A stretch of DNA of 64,000 bases from JBMNGW01 sp050950025 (GCA_050950025.1 JBMNGW010000008.1:18606-82605); one strand, 5' to 3'. Numbered from the stretch's first letter, positions 8,700 through 17,192 are shown. The notes: generated from the sequence alone by a model not told the origin. Program-made: numbers and translations.

Positions 8700-9701
8700 T
8701 TAAAGTAAATCAGTTAAAGGTTTCTCAAACAGCCCATTGGCCATAGTGCCAATAAAGATAGAACTACTATCAACAAAATAGCTTTTCACCCGTTTATTCT
8801 TTAAAAACGTTGCCAGTTCAGAAGTATCTTTAGAAACAGAACCAGTTGAAATCTCAACCTTATACAACACATTATTAGCATCTTGCAGGTAAAGATAATC
8901 ACCATGTACAAACGAAGGATAAGCCATCTTAGGATCGTTCAACGATAAAGTAGTAGCAGATTTTGAAAATCCTGTAGCACTGTAGTGCCATGCCACACCG
9001 ACCCATCAGCAGCAATTGCCACAATGTGGTTCCACTTTCTCCCATGGCAACTAATTGTGAGCCAGTTGAGATACCGGAAGTTCCATCGTAATTTCTCATC
9101 TGTTAAGATAATGGACATAGTTTGAAGAACCTGATGATTTACCGCTAACAATAAAGTTAGTGAGAACTGGCAATCAATAGGGGGGGGTAGGTACTGGTGA
9201 ATTGGGTAGCATATGTTGCTTTCTCTGTATCTAATCCGGAAGTGTTACTTTTTGACAGTGAATTCATTTTCGTTGGTATTATCTTGAACCAACATTAACT
9301 GAGCTTGAGTTGCTGTGCTTCGGATGCGAGCTTCTGTTTTATTTTCGTGGGTTGTACCGTCAAAGGTATACACACTATTCTCTTCTCCCTCATTAGCTCT
9401 GGTGGCATAAATTAAGGTTGAGCCGACTAGGGTGTAATGGTAGGGGGGGAGGCCTGAGGTGGCTGGGTTTTTGGGTACAGCTGTTCTGCTTAAGGTGGGG
9501 TGTCGTATTGCTGAAATCCTCCGGCACTGGTGTAGGCCCAAAGAGTTGGTCTTTCGATGCCGATGATATCAATGGAGCCTAAGTTAACTTTGGGTACGAT
9601 TGACTGATAGTTTTGAAGATGCCTTCATTTTCGGTGTTACAGCTGGTGAGAATGAGAATCAGAAGGAGCAGTGTGAGAATAATACGGAGTTTTTGTTTCA
9701 T
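8700..9701 (-). CDS. Lipoprotein, possibly a beta-propeller-like repeat protein, heavily frame-broken
   Basis: Start at 9701 after AGGAG. The N-terminus MKQKLRIILTLLLLILILTSC is a lipoprotein signal with lipobox LTSC; the mature Cys is residue 21. The rest can only be followed by switching frames at least five times. Readable pieces include IIGIERPTLWAYTSAGG, STLIYATRANEGEENSVYTF and a C-terminal stretch ending GLFEKPLTDLL at 8700. Repeated short strand-like pieces (GSTLIYA, GDYLYL, SSIFIGT) suggest a propeller. The breaks resemble those in essential genes elsewhere here, but a decaying gene cannot be excluded. Not recognised beyond lipoprotein. Confidence 0.55.
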
Positions 9702-9703
9702 GG

Positions 9704-10324
9704 TTAATTGCTCCTGTAGCTTATTGAAAGGGTAATAGGCATAAAGGCTGCCAAGGTGGAATCAATGGGGTGGCTGTCAAAATAGAGCTCGGGAATGAGC
9801 TGTAATCCGGCGCTGAGAGTTATTCCCCAATCCTCTTTAAAATACCAACTAAAGCCAGCTTCTGCTGTTGCTAAAAAGCTCATATAGGTGGGTTTATTCT
9901 CTCCGGCATAAGAGTTATAAGCAAAGCCTAATCCTAGACTTAGTGGAATTTCAAATTTTCCTTGTAACGGGATATAGGTCAGCTTAGCTTGCATAGGTAC
10001 TGAGGTATACAAGTCCTGCCCATCATCATAGGCAAAGATATACCCCAGCTCTCCGCCTAAAGCCAACGTGCGTGATAAAAACCCCTGATAACGGATGGAG
10101 CCATAACCGCCGACTTTCATGTGCATTTCTTGGCCGAATGCTAAGAAGGGGGGCTCATCGTTGGGACGATAAAAGAACGTGGGAACAAGTACTCCTGCTC
10201 GAAAAGTAAATATCTGACTGCCCATCTCATAGTGTCGGTACGGACCACTGCTTTGATCTTGGGCAAACAAAGAGAAAGGGAGGCACAGAGACAACAACAG
10301 TAAGGCGCAGACGATTCTTTTCAT
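9704..10324 (-). CDS. Outer-membrane beta-barrel protein, possibly TP0733-like
   Basis: 206 residues with a signal peptide (MKRIVCALLLLSLCLPFSLFA, then QDQ). The mature part alternates hydrophobic and polar residues with many aromatic strand ends (GGELGYIFAYDDG, IPLSLGLGFAYNSYAG, AEAGFSWYF) and finishes ITLSISYRSN, a barrel-like end. Size and pattern suit an eight-strand barrel of the kind seen in treponemes (TP0733 family, from memory). GGGAGAAG lies 11 bases before the chosen ATG; an ATG at 10342 would precede the signal peptide. Its stop is 2 bp from the start of the lipoprotein gene, so the two form an operon. Confidence 0.65.
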   Translation of the reverse strand: MKRIVCALLLLSLCLPFSLFAQDQSSGPYRHYEMGSQIFTFRAGVLVPTFFYRPNDEPPFLAFGQEMHMKVGGYGSIRYQGFLSRTLALGGELGYIFAYDDGQDLYTSVPMQAKLTYIPLQGKFEIPLSLGLGFAYNSYAGENKPTYMSFLATAEAGFSWYFKEDWGITLSAGLQLIPELYFDSHPIDSTLAAFMPITLSISYRSN

Positions 10325-10362
10325 TTTAGCATCTTCTCCCAAAACAAAACTAACATTGGTTT

Positions 10363-10390
10363 ATCATACAATACCGGCGAAGTTTTGCAA
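10363..10390 (-). promoter_or_regulatory. Candidate promoter of the barrel/lipoprotein operon
   Basis: On the minus strand TTGCAA (10390-10385), a 16-bp spacer and TATGAT (10368-10363) precede the barrel gene by about 40 bases. Confidence 0.45.
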
Positions 10391-10471
10391 ACAGCTTGGC
10401 TTGCGGTACACAATCTTTGTGATATTTGCTATAAAAACAGTAGGACATCTTAATGTATTGTAGGAGTGTCT

Positions 10472-11347
10472 ATGTTGTTGCTTTCTGGAAAAGAAGTTGC
10501 CTCACATTTGTATGAACAAGTTACTCAACAGACCAAGGCGTTTATAGCCATGGGTAATCCTGCACCTACGTTGGCCGTAGTGTTAGTTGGTGATGATCCG
10601 GCTAGTGCCACCTATGTTGCCAATAAGGCCAAAGCGTGCGAACAAGTAGGCTTTCGACACATCGATTACCATTTGCCATCAGACTCTTCATTGGAGCAGG
10701 TTTTGGATCTGGTAACAAGATTGAATGCCGATTCGACTGTGAACGGTATTTTAGTGCAGCTTCCTTTGCCCGATCACATCGACTCTTTTAGGGTTACGCA
10801 AGCCATTGATCCAACTAAAGATGTGGATGGATTGCACCAAAACAACTTAGGAGCTTTACTGGTTGAAAGACCGTTTTTGGTTTCTTGCACTCCTTTGGGC
10901 ATTCTTCATCTCCTTGATTATTACAATCTTCCCACCAGCGGCAAAAATGCAGTCATTATTGGCAGAAGCACTATTGTGGGGAAACCCATGGCCGCTTTAC
11001 TCGCTCAAAAAGGGCGCGATGCCACAGTCACTATGTGCCACAGCAAAACCAAAGATCTGGCTAGTATCACTAAAACTGCCGATATCCTGGTGGCCGCCAT
11101 CGGTAAACCGCGGGCAATCGATGCCTCTATGGTTAAAAAAGAAGCCGTGGTTATTGACGTGGGAATCAATAGAATAGCCGACTCTAGTAAAAAATCGGGG
11201 TTTCGCTTAGTAGGCGATGTCGATTTTGAGCAAGTGAGCCCCCTGTGCTCAGCCATTACCCCGGTGCCTGGAGGAGTAGGGCTACTGACAGTTGCCACTT
11301 TAATGGGCAACACCTTATTAGCAGCTAAACAGCAAAGAAGGAGCTAA
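10472..11347 (+). CDS. folD: Methylenetetrahydrofolate dehydrogenase/cyclohydrolase FolD
   Basis: 291 residues. ATYVANKAKACEQVGF contains the YxxxK catalytic pair, and VNGILVQLPLPDHI, PTKDVDGLH, IIGRSTIVGKPMA (dinucleotide site) and TPVPGGVGLLT are standard FolD blocks. The enzyme converts 5,10-methylene-THF to 10-formyl-THF. TAGGAG at 10461-10466 favours the ATG at 10472 over the GTG at 10466. It is followed after 7 bp by miaB. Confidence 0.95.
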   Translation: MLLLSGKEVASHLYEQVTQQTKAFIAMGNPAPTLAVVLVGDDPASATYVANKAKACEQVGFRHIDYHLPSDSSLEQVLDLVTRLNADSTVNGILVQLPLPDHIDSFRVTQAIDPTKDVDGLHQNNLGALLVERPFLVSCTPLGILHLLDYYNLPTSGKNAVIIGRSTIVGKPMAALLAQKGRDATVTMCHSKTKDLASITKTADILVAAIGKPRAIDASMVKKEAVVIDVGINRIADSSKKSGFRLVGDVDFEQVSPLCSAITPVPGGVGLLTVATLMGNTLLAAKQQRRS

Positions 11348-11354
11348 TGCAACA

Positions 11355-12661
11355 ATGAGTGGAAAACCTATCCATACTACATACTGGCTTGAGACCTACG
11401 GGTGTCAAATGAACAGCGCCGAATCGAATGCGTTGGAGGCAGCATTACAGCAATCTGGTCTGCGGCCTGCTGCAAGTGCCGATCAAGCCGATTGTGCTAT
11501 TTTAAATACGTGCAGCGTACGAAAAAGCGCTGAAAATAGAATTTGGGGAAGAATCGGTTACTTCCAACACCTTAAAGAGAGCCGGCCAATGACGCTGGTT
11601 GTTACCGGGTGTATGGCCGAGCGCCTTGGGGAGGAGTTTTTAGCCGAAGCCCCCGCTGTCGACCATGTACTGGGCACCAATGATAAACTGCGTATTGCCG
11701 CTTTACTTAGTGGTGGCAGTGATGAAGAGAGTTCACCTACTCATTTACTGAAAGTTATCATAAAAGCGGGGATGTCTCTTCATATGTACCGATTATGAAC
11801 GGCTGCAATAACTTTTGTACCTATTGTATCGTTCCGTATGTCAGAGGAAGGGAAGTCTCCCGATCAGCTAACTCAATTTATGATGAAATAGCGCGATTAG
11901 AAGATCTTGGAGTAAAAGAGATTACCCTGTTGGGGCAAAATGTCAATTCGTACCACTATGAACAAAAAGGGACGCTGTTGCGCTTTCCCGATTTGCTGGA
12001 CGCTATTGCCAACAAAGTCTCTTCGGTGAAATGGATCCGCTTTGAAAGCCCCCATCCCAAAGATTTTTCGCCTGAACTTATTCAGGTTATTGGCTCTCAT
12101 CCTACTATTGCTAAACATCTACATATTCCTTTGCAAAGTGGTTCAACGAGGATTTTGGAGTTGATGAACCGCCGCTACACAGCAGAAAGCTATTTGAAGT
12201 TACTAGAGTCGATTAGAAAAACAGACCCCACAGTAACTTTTACTACCGATGTGATGGTCGGCTTTCCTCAAGAAAGCGAAGATGATTACCAACAAACTCT
12301 TGATGTAATGACTGAAGTGCAGTTTTTAGAAGCTTTTATGTACTACTTTAATCCACGAGAAGGGACAAAGGCCGTTTCCATGGATGGACAAATTCCCAGC
12401 GAAATACGGATGCAAAGACTGCAGCAGCTCATTGATACTCAGCGCTCCATCTCTGCGTCTCTTAAGCAAAAGCGGTGTAACAGAGTAGTTGAAGTCTTAG
12501 TTGAATCGGTTTCTAAAAAAAGCAGTGAAGAGTATTTAGGTAGAACTGAACATGCAGAGATGGTAGTATTTAAACCACAAGCTGGTGTTGCCATCGGCGA
12601 TTTTGTTCAGGTTGAACTTTCCAATGTAGTGGGAAACACCTATACGGCAACACAGCTTTAG
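11355..12661 (+). CDS. miaB: tRNA-2-methylthio-N6-dimethylallyladenosine synthase MiaB, one frame break
   Basis: The merged product is 435 residues. The N-terminal UPF0004 domain begins with LETYGCQMNSAES and has TCSVRKSAENR and VTGCMAER, giving three cluster cysteines. The radical-SAM domain has GCNNFCTYCIVPYVRGRE, and a TRAM-like C-terminal domain follows. It methylthiolates i6A37 in tRNAs. A single T is missing from the run at 11744-11746; adding it joins the two open pieces (ending 11798 and starting 11795). Sequence around the junction (VRGREVSR) identifies MiaB rather than MtaB or RimO. Confidence 0.92.
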
Positions 12662-12669
12662 GAGTTACC

Positions 12670-13410
12670 GTGTTTAATCAGTTACAACAGACGCTGCTTT
12701 CTTCCAAAAGTACAGTGGTATTCACAGGGGCAGGCGTTTCTACGCTCAGCGGCATTCGCGATTTTAGAGGCCAAGGAGGTTTCTATACTTCCGACTACCA
12801 CGGCTTTGAAGTTGAAGAGCTGCTCTCATTACCCCTATTTTACCGTGATCCGAGCCACTTTTATCGCTGGGCAGGTGAATTTATTTATGTACTTGATGAT
12901 TTTGAACCTTCTATTGTTCATACCACTTTAGCTGCAATGGAGCACAAAGGGCTTATCAGTGCGCTGTATACGCAAAATATTGATTTGCTCCACCAAAAGG
13001 GGGGAAGCAAAGATGTTTATGAGATTCATGGCTCTCCTGCCAATCATACGTGCCCATCTTGTGCAAAGCACTACAGCTACGGCGAAGTAGCACCGCTAGT
13101 GCAACAGGGACAAGTGCCTACCTGCAGCTGTGGGGCAGTGATTAAACCCGATATTGTCTTTTATGGTGAATCGCTGAACCAGAATCTGCTGCTTCAAGCA
13201 GAGAAGGATTTTGCCCAAGCTGATGTCGCTTTAGTACTTGGTAGCAGTCTTACCGTCCAACCGGCAGCTTCTTTGCCTTTGTCGACAGTTTACAACAAAG
13301 GCAAATTAATTATTGTTAACGCTCAGCCAACTCCTTTAGATTCGCACGCATTTTTGGTTTTCAGAGACCTTAAGAGCGTTTTTGTTGAGCTACAGCAGAT
13401 GGTAGTTTAA
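12670..13410 (+). CDS. cobB: NAD-dependent protein deacylase, sirtuin
   Basis: 246 residues. GAGVSTLSGIRDFRG binds NAD, TQNID is the ribose-binding loop and His120 (EIHGSP) is the catalytic base. Cys128, Cys131, Cys152 and Cys154 form the zinc site; the second pair is CxC. The C-terminal GSSLTVQPAA and IIVNAQPT complete the Rossmann fold. Class III deacylases remove acetyl or other acyl groups from lysines. GTG start with GGAG 6-9 bases upstream. It converges on the DUF6530-like gene with overlapping stop codons. Confidence 0.93.
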   Translation: MFNQLQQTLLSSKSTVVFTGAGVSTLSGIRDFRGQGGFYTSDYHGFEVEELLSLPLFYRDPSHFYRWAGEFIYVLDDFEPSIVHTTLAAMEHKGLISALYTQNIDLLHQKGGSKDVYEIHGSPANHTCPSCAKHYSYGEVAPLVQQGQVPTCSCGAVIKPDIVFYGESLNQNLLLQAEKDFAQADVALVLGSSLTVQPAASLPLSTVYNKGKLIIVNAQPTPLDSHAFLVFRDLKSVFVELQQMVV

Positions 13411-13886
13411 TACCCCATTCTTTTGAGAATGGCACTGAGTGTTCGCAGTCGCTCACTAAGGAGCTCATCATCTTCAGAAAGTCGGTCGGCAAACAACTTA
13501 ATGTCGGTATCAATCATCTGGTTGTCAGTTGCGATGTCAACACTCATGGCATCTCCTTGAACTCCAAGGCGATCAAGGCGAGGATTAAGTGGATCGTAGA
13601 GCTTTTTATAACGATAAGCCTCTGAAAAATACTCTTTGGTCCGGGCAATTAAAAGAGCTAAGTCCAACACTCGATGCAGCGGTAGCTCCTCGGATTGTCG
13701 AGACCATTTACCTCCTGTGTGGCGCCATACTTTGGCACTGATATCTACTGATCCCCGCTCATTCCATTGGGCAAGACCCAAAGAGAGTCCTTTGGCATCA
13801 GAAGCGTAGGCGTTTCGGCCGTCTACGTTTTCATAATTTTCAACTACTATTACCGGTTTATGTTTTAATGTTGTGGGAATATCCAT
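13407..13886 (-). CDS. DUF6530-like protein of unknown function
   Basis: 159 residues from ATG 13886, preceded by AAGGAG; an in-frame start at 13916 lacks such a site. Strongly patterned blocks are KHKPVIVVENYENVDGRNAY, LSLGLAQWNERG, VDISAKVWRHTGGKWSRQSEE and LPLHRVLDLALLIARTKEYF. I recall a similar family named DUF6530, mostly in Firmicutes; this is memory only. No signal peptide or membrane segment. Nothing reveals an enzymatic role, though the conserved WRHTGGKWSRQSEE and acidic C-terminus are notable. A five-copy 8-bp repeat array lies just upstream. Confidence 0.6.
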   Translation of the reverse strand: MDIPTTLKHKPVIVVENYENVDGRNAYASDAKGLSLGLAQWNERGSVDISAKVWRHTGGKWSRQSEELPLHRVLDLALLIARTKEYFSEAYRYKKLYDPLNPRLDRLGVQGDAMSVDIATDNQMIDTDIKLFADRLSEDDELLSERLRTLSAILKRMGY

Positions 13887-13920
13887 GAGCTGTTCTCCTT
13901 GGCCAGAGAATAACAATAAT

Positions 13921-13960
13921 TAGTAAATAAGTAAACTAGTAAACTAGTTAATTAGTAAAT
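13921..13960. repeat. Five tandem copies of an 8-bp unit
   Basis: Five unspaced octamers, consensus TAGTAAAY, start at 13921, 13929, 13937, 13945 and 13953; copies differ at one or two positions. The array lies upstream of the DUF6530-like gene (minus) and downstream of the RHH gene's terminator. It could be an operator array or a slippage-prone repeat. Confidence 0.75.
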
Positions 13961-13994
13961 TAAACCAGCTTGTCTCTTTAAGGAAACAAGCTGG
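13959..13994 (-). terminator. Terminator of the SPFH-RHH operon
   Basis: CCAGCTTGT (13965-13973) pairs with ACAAGCTGG (13986-13994), a perfect 9-bp stem with a 12-base loop. On the minus strand it is followed by TTTAATTT. It lies 16 bp past the RHH stop codon. Confidence 0.7.
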
Positions 13995-14009
13995 GGAAAG
14001 AGGGCCTTT

Positions 14010-14183
14010 TCATTCTGAATCGAACGTTTTTTTACGCCGCTTTCTGACTGCTTCGCTAAGAAGATACTCTATTTGCCCGTTAATTGAGCGAAAATCATCT
14101 TCAGACCAAGCAGCTAACTCTTTCCATAAAGAGGTAGAAAGGCGCAGCAGAAGTTGTTTTTTCGCCGGTTCTTTATTTTCCAT
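14010..14183 (-). CDS. Small ribbon-helix-helix (Arc-like) DNA-binding protein
   Basis: 57 residues starting MENKEPAKKQ. The segment QLLLRLSTSLWKELAAWS is a typical RHH strand plus first helix, and INGQIEYLLSEAVRKRRKK is the second helix with a basic tail, as in Arc/MetJ-type proteins. RHH dimers insert a two-strand sheet in the major groove and usually repress their own operons. It starts 5 bp after the SPFH stop, so it is co-transcribed. It could be an antitoxin-like regulator, but no toxin of a known family is adjacent. The fold call is good; the targets are inferred. Confidence 0.75.
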   Translation of the reverse strand: MENKEPAKKQLLLRLSTSLWKELAAWSEDDFRSINGQIEYLLSEAVRKRRKKTFDSE

Positions 14184-14188
14184 ACCTA

Positions 14189-15178
14189 TTAATAAATCGT
14201 TCCACTGTTGACAATTGGCTGGGCATCTTTGTTGCCACAGAGAATAACCAGTAAATTGCTTACCATTGCTGCTTTACGCTCTTCATCTAAGACTACCACT
14301 TCTTTAGCACTAAGCTGTTCCAACGCCATTTCAACCATGCCCACAGCCCCTTCAACGATCATTTGGCGGGCGGCAATAATGGCTGTGGCTTGCTGTTTTT
14401 GCAGCATGGCTGCGGCAATTTCGGGAGCATAGGAAAGGTGGGTAATGCGGGCTTCCAGAATCTCAATGCCAGCTTTGTCCATTTTTTCTTGAATTTCATT
14501 TTGCAGTTTGGTAGCAACTTCAACACTGCTTCCCCGTAAAGAGGTTTCACCTTCTTCATCTGTAGCATCATAGGGGTATAAACGGATGATATTGCGTAAA
14601 GCGGCATCACTTTGGATTGAAAGGTATTCAATATAGTTATCGACTTGAAAGACGGCTTTAGCTGTATCGACAACGCGCCAAATGACAACAATACCGATAA
14701 TAATGGGATTGCCTAAAGCATCATTTACTTTTTGTTTTTCATTATTTAGCGTCATAGCTTTTAATGAGATCTTTTTGCTTTGGCGAGAGGAGGATAGGTT
14801 GGCATATTTTTGCATCCCTGTGGCTTTTTCGGAGGTTGAGGGAAGCGGTTTTTCGGGCTCAAGAGTAGGGTTTATGGAAGAACAGAAAGGATTAACCATA
14901 TACAATCCCTCTTTTTTAAGGGTTCCGTAATAATTGCCAAAAAGTGTTAAAACTAACGCTTCATTAGGGCGAATACTTTTGAGACCTATGAACAACAAGG
15001 GGCCGATAATGGTGGCATAGACGATAGAGATAATTGCAATGGCAATCCACAGCGGAGTAGCGGGGCTATACATAGCTACAACAAAAAGGACAATGGCGAA
15101 AAGAATTAATAAAGAGTTAAGAATTGCTGCAGGCAACCCTTTTATAGCGGGAGCCAGTTTTTCTTGAGTATGACTCAT
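14189..15178 (-). CDS. SPFH/band-7 domain membrane protein
   Basis: 329 residues. Two hydrophobic segments at about residues 18-38 and 44-66 precede KSIRPNEALVLTLFGNYYGTL, the start of an SPFH domain. The domain continues with the strand IVVIWRVVDTAKAVFQVDNY, a helix (YIEYLSIQSDAALRNIIR) and an alanine-rich coiled coil (MLQKQQATAIIAARQMIVEG). Such proteins form membrane-bound rings; in bacteria some gate proteases or organise lipid domains. No NfeD or FtsH partner is nearby; the RHH gene follows in the same operon. AGGAGGTGCT is an excellent ribosome-binding site. Confidence 0.85.
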   Translation of the reverse strand: MSHTQEKLAPAIKGLPAAILNSLLILFAIVLFVVAMYSPATPLWIAIAIISIVYATIIGPLLFIGLKSIRPNEALVLTLFGNYYGTLKKEGLYMVNPFCSSINPTLEPEKPLPSTSEKATGMQKYANLSSSRQSKKISLKAMTLNNEKQKVNDALGNPIIIGIVVIWRVVDTAKAVFQVDNYIEYLSIQSDAALRNIIRLYPYDATDEEGETSLRGSSVEVATKLQNEIQEKMDKAGIEILEARITHLSYAPEIAAAMLQKQQATAIIAARQMIVEGAVGMVEMALEQLSAKEVVVLDEERKAAMVSNLLVILCGNKDAQPIVNSGTIY

Positions 15179-15190
15179 AGAGCACCTCCT

Positions 15191-15212
15191 ATCATTATGA
15201 TATCATAATGAT
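15191..15212. promoter_or_regulatory. Perfect 22-bp palindrome, candidate operator of the SPFH-RHH operon
   Basis: Half-site ATCATTATGAT followed by its exact reverse complement. It sits between the -10 box (15213-15218) and the ribosome-binding site (15181-15190) of the SPFH gene, covering the expected transcription start. A bound repressor would block initiation. The co-transcribed RHH protein is the obvious candidate binder. Confidence 0.75.
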
Positions 15213-15241
15213 AATGTATTGTGCCTTTCTTTTTCTGTCAA
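15213..15241 (-). promoter_or_regulatory. Promoter of the SPFH-RHH operon
   Basis: On the minus strand TTGACA (15241-15236), a 17-bp spacer and TACATT (15218-15213) are followed immediately by the palindromic operator. Confidence 0.65.
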
Positions 15242-15249
15242 GAAAATTA

Positions 15250-15837
15250 CTATTTGGAGTAAAGCTCAACAATTGCCGCTTCGTTGACTTCAAAATCGAG
15301 CTCATTGCGATTCGGGGTGGCAACGACATTCCCCACAAGTGTCTGCTCATCAAGGCTAAGGTGGGTTGGCAAATTCCGTTTTTGTTCCAAACGGAGTAAG
15401 GTAATTTTTTGTTTCATTTTCTCTTTGATTGCAATTGTGTCCCCAACTCGTAAAAGAACTGAAGGGATGTCAACTTTTTTATTATTTAGTAACACATGCC
15501 CATGATTGATCAATTGCCGAGCTTGACTCCGTGTTGTGGCAAATCCTAACCGAAAGACAATATTGTCAAACCGAGATTCAAGGAGTACAAGAAGGTTGTC
15601 ACCTGTTTTGCCTGCCATTTTTTCGGCTTTGTTGTACGTAAGGCGAAATTGCTTTTCCAATACTCCATAGACAAATTTTACTTTCTGCTTTTCTTTCAAC
15701 TGTAAGGCATATTCACTTACTTTACGCCGGCGAGTTGTTTGTTTGCGTGCGGAGGGTTTGTGAGTATATCCCAGAACTAGCGGGTTAATTCCCAAATATC
15801 TGCACCGTTTGTACACAGGTGCTCTTGATACTGCCAT
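15250..15837 (-). CDS. rpsD: 30S ribosomal protein S4
   Basis: 195 residues. The N-terminus VYKRCRYLGINPLVLG and the S4 RNA-binding domain (ESRFDNIVFRLGFATTRSQARQLINHGHVLLN) are diagnostic. S4 nucleates 30S assembly and in several bacteria represses its own mRNA. Only one cysteine is left at the N-terminus, so this is a zinc-free S4. It stands alone here, outside the usual ribosomal operons, with a leader containing a small palindrome (15855-15868). GAGG before the ATG is the ribosome-binding site. Confidence 0.96.
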   Translation of the reverse strand: MAVSRAPVYKRCRYLGINPLVLGYTHKPSARKQTTRRRKVSEYALQLKEKQKVKFVYGVLEKQFRLTYNKAEKMAGKTGDNLLVLLESRFDNIVFRLGFATTRSQARQLINHGHVLLNNKKVDIPSVLLRVGDTIAIKEKMKQKITLLRLEQKRNLPTHLSLDEQTLVGNVVATPNRNELDFEVNEAAIVELYSK

Positions 15838-15854
15838 AAATCATACCTCTTTAA

Positions 15855-15868
15855 TTAGCCTAGGCTAA
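15855..15868 (-). promoter_or_regulatory. Palindrome in the rpsD 5' leader
   Basis: TTAGCCTAGGCTAA is a perfect 14-bp palindrome, 18 bases before the rpsD ATG. As RNA it gives a 5-bp stem with a CUAG loop. It could be part of a translational operator or a protein-binding site; neither is proven. Confidence 0.35.
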
Positions 15869-15985
15869 CTTTTGTATCGTAATGAATTTTCCATGTTGTT
15901 TCAAGATACATAATCGGAAAGGTAGCGGCTATCCCATATTGTCTTTCTCTGAAAGAGAAGGTATCTTCTTTGGCAGGGGGAATGT

Positions 15986-16762
15986 ATGAAACGATGTCTT
16001 ATACTGTTACTTATTGGAATTGCCAGTGGTGCTTTACTGTTTAGTCAAAGCCAAGGCGAATCGGTAGAAAGCAGTTTTACCCTTTCGGGAAGCAGTGGCT
16101 ATATTACATTGCCAAGCGCCTCTATTGCTACCAGCTACCAAAGTCCTGCTTTAGTTACCGGCTATTCGGCCATCTATGATTTATCCCGAGGTTTTGCCCA
16201 TATTCCCTTTGTCCAGTTGGCTTTGAAAAATAGGTTCGAAACAAGCTTAGCTGCCGATATTACTGATGGTAATGTAGATGGATTGCTTCAGGCTAAATGG
16301 CGCTTTTTCCAAAAGGAGAACACGGCTATAGCCGTTGGAGCCGTAGGTCAATGGCATCAAATAGGGGAGACCAACAGTTGGGGAGCTCAAGTGTACGGAG
16401 TTAGTACCTTCAATTCGACGTTCATAAATTGGCCTTCTAAGACATCGCTACTTATTGGCTATACGTTCAGTGAAGCAATGAATTCCAATATCGATTTTGG
16501 TATGGGCTTTGAGGCTCCGCTGTGGCAAAAGGTTTTTAAAGGAAACGTTAATTTTCTCATCGATTTTGGGAACGTTTCGTATTCTACCCACCCCAGTGCT
16601 GGTAACCCCACTGATAGGGGAATGCTCAACATAGGGGCACGGCTGTTACCAATTACTATTTTGCCATCGACGTATCTAAGTGCAGATATTCGATTAATTG
16701 ATATATTCGATCATAGCGGTCGAGCTATTAGCACTGCTTTGTCGATTTCCATTAAGCCATAA
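15986..16762 (+). CDS. Exported beta-barrel-like protein, probably outer membrane
   Basis: 258 residues with a signal peptide (MKRCLILLLIGIASGALLFS). The mature protein opens with SSFTLSGSSGYITLPSASIA, resembling the start of YjbH-like barrels, followed by alternating strands (ETSLAADITDGNVDGLLQAKW, AIAVGAVGQWHQIG, TSLLIGYTFSEAM, MLNIGARLLPI). It ends STALSISIKP. GGGGGAA just upstream supports the ATG. The function is unknown; location in the outer membrane is inferred from the strand pattern. Confidence 0.55.
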   Translation: MKRCLILLLIGIASGALLFSQSQGESVESSFTLSGSSGYITLPSASIATSYQSPALVTGYSAIYDLSRGFAHIPFVQLALKNRFETSLAADITDGNVDGLLQAKWRFFQKENTAIAVGAVGQWHQIGETNSWGAQVYGVSTFNSTFINWPSKTSLLIGYTFSEAMNSNIDFGMGFEAPLWQKVFKGNVNFLIDFGNVSYSTHPSAGNPTDRGMLNIGARLLPITILPSTYLSADIRLIDIFDHSGRAISTALSISIKP

Positions 16763-16768
16763 ACAGAG

Positions 16769-16792
16769 AAAACCCGCTTCCGAAGAAGCGGG
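16769..16792 (-). terminator. tmRNA terminator
   Basis: A perfect 8-bp stem (16773-16780 with 16785-16792) is capped on the minus strand by a UUCG tetraloop and followed by TTTTCTCT. It lies 15 bases beyond the tmRNA 3' end and also separates it from the convergent barrel gene. Confidence 0.85.
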
Positions 16793-16806
16793 AAATGCTA
16801 GGGGAT

Positions 16807-17176
16807 TGGAGGTGGGGGGAGTCGAACCCCCGTCCTAACGTGCCACCCAATGGCGTCTACAAGCTTAGTCTCCGTTCATAGTTTCAAGAGGCGGCGGACC
16901 GGCGACCCTCGTTCGTCTCTCTGAGTCGACTATGTTGTCCCTGATACCCATCGACACTGCACCAGGTAAGCCCCTATTGTTACAAGCACCTATTGGTTAA
17001 GAGCGGCACCAATAAGGCCTGTACGTCCCTACTGCTTAAGCAGCAAGAGCGTATTCTGCGTCGTAAGAGACTTCGTCTTCTTTCTTGGCAGTTAAAAAGT
17101 TTGCTAGTTTAAGGAGTTGGCGCTCCGCTTGCAACCACTGGCATGATCTGCCGCCAGTCGAAACCTGTACACCCCC
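16807..17176 (-). ncRNA. ssrA: Transfer-messenger RNA
   Basis: About 370 nt. The 5' end GGGGGUG pairs with the 3' CACCUCC (one G-U) to form the 7-bp acceptor stem. The 3' half has the T arm GGGGG-UUCGACU-CCCCC; CCA is not encoded. The 5' half has the tmRNA hallmark ACAGGUUUCGACUGG. The tag frame ends SYDAEYALAA then TAA at 17036-17038. The resume codon is probably the GCA in UAGCAAAC, giving a tag of about 22 residues beginning ANFLTAKK. It rescues stalled ribosomes and marks products for proteolysis. It lies 48 bp downstream of smpB with its own promoter. Confidence 0.95.
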
Positions 17177-17192
17177 CAACGGGTGCAGGGAA

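Noticed and set aside
8700..9701. Three separate small minus-strand genes
   Set aside because: They are frames of one gene: a lipoprotein start at 9701 and pieces that continue each other after single-base shifts.
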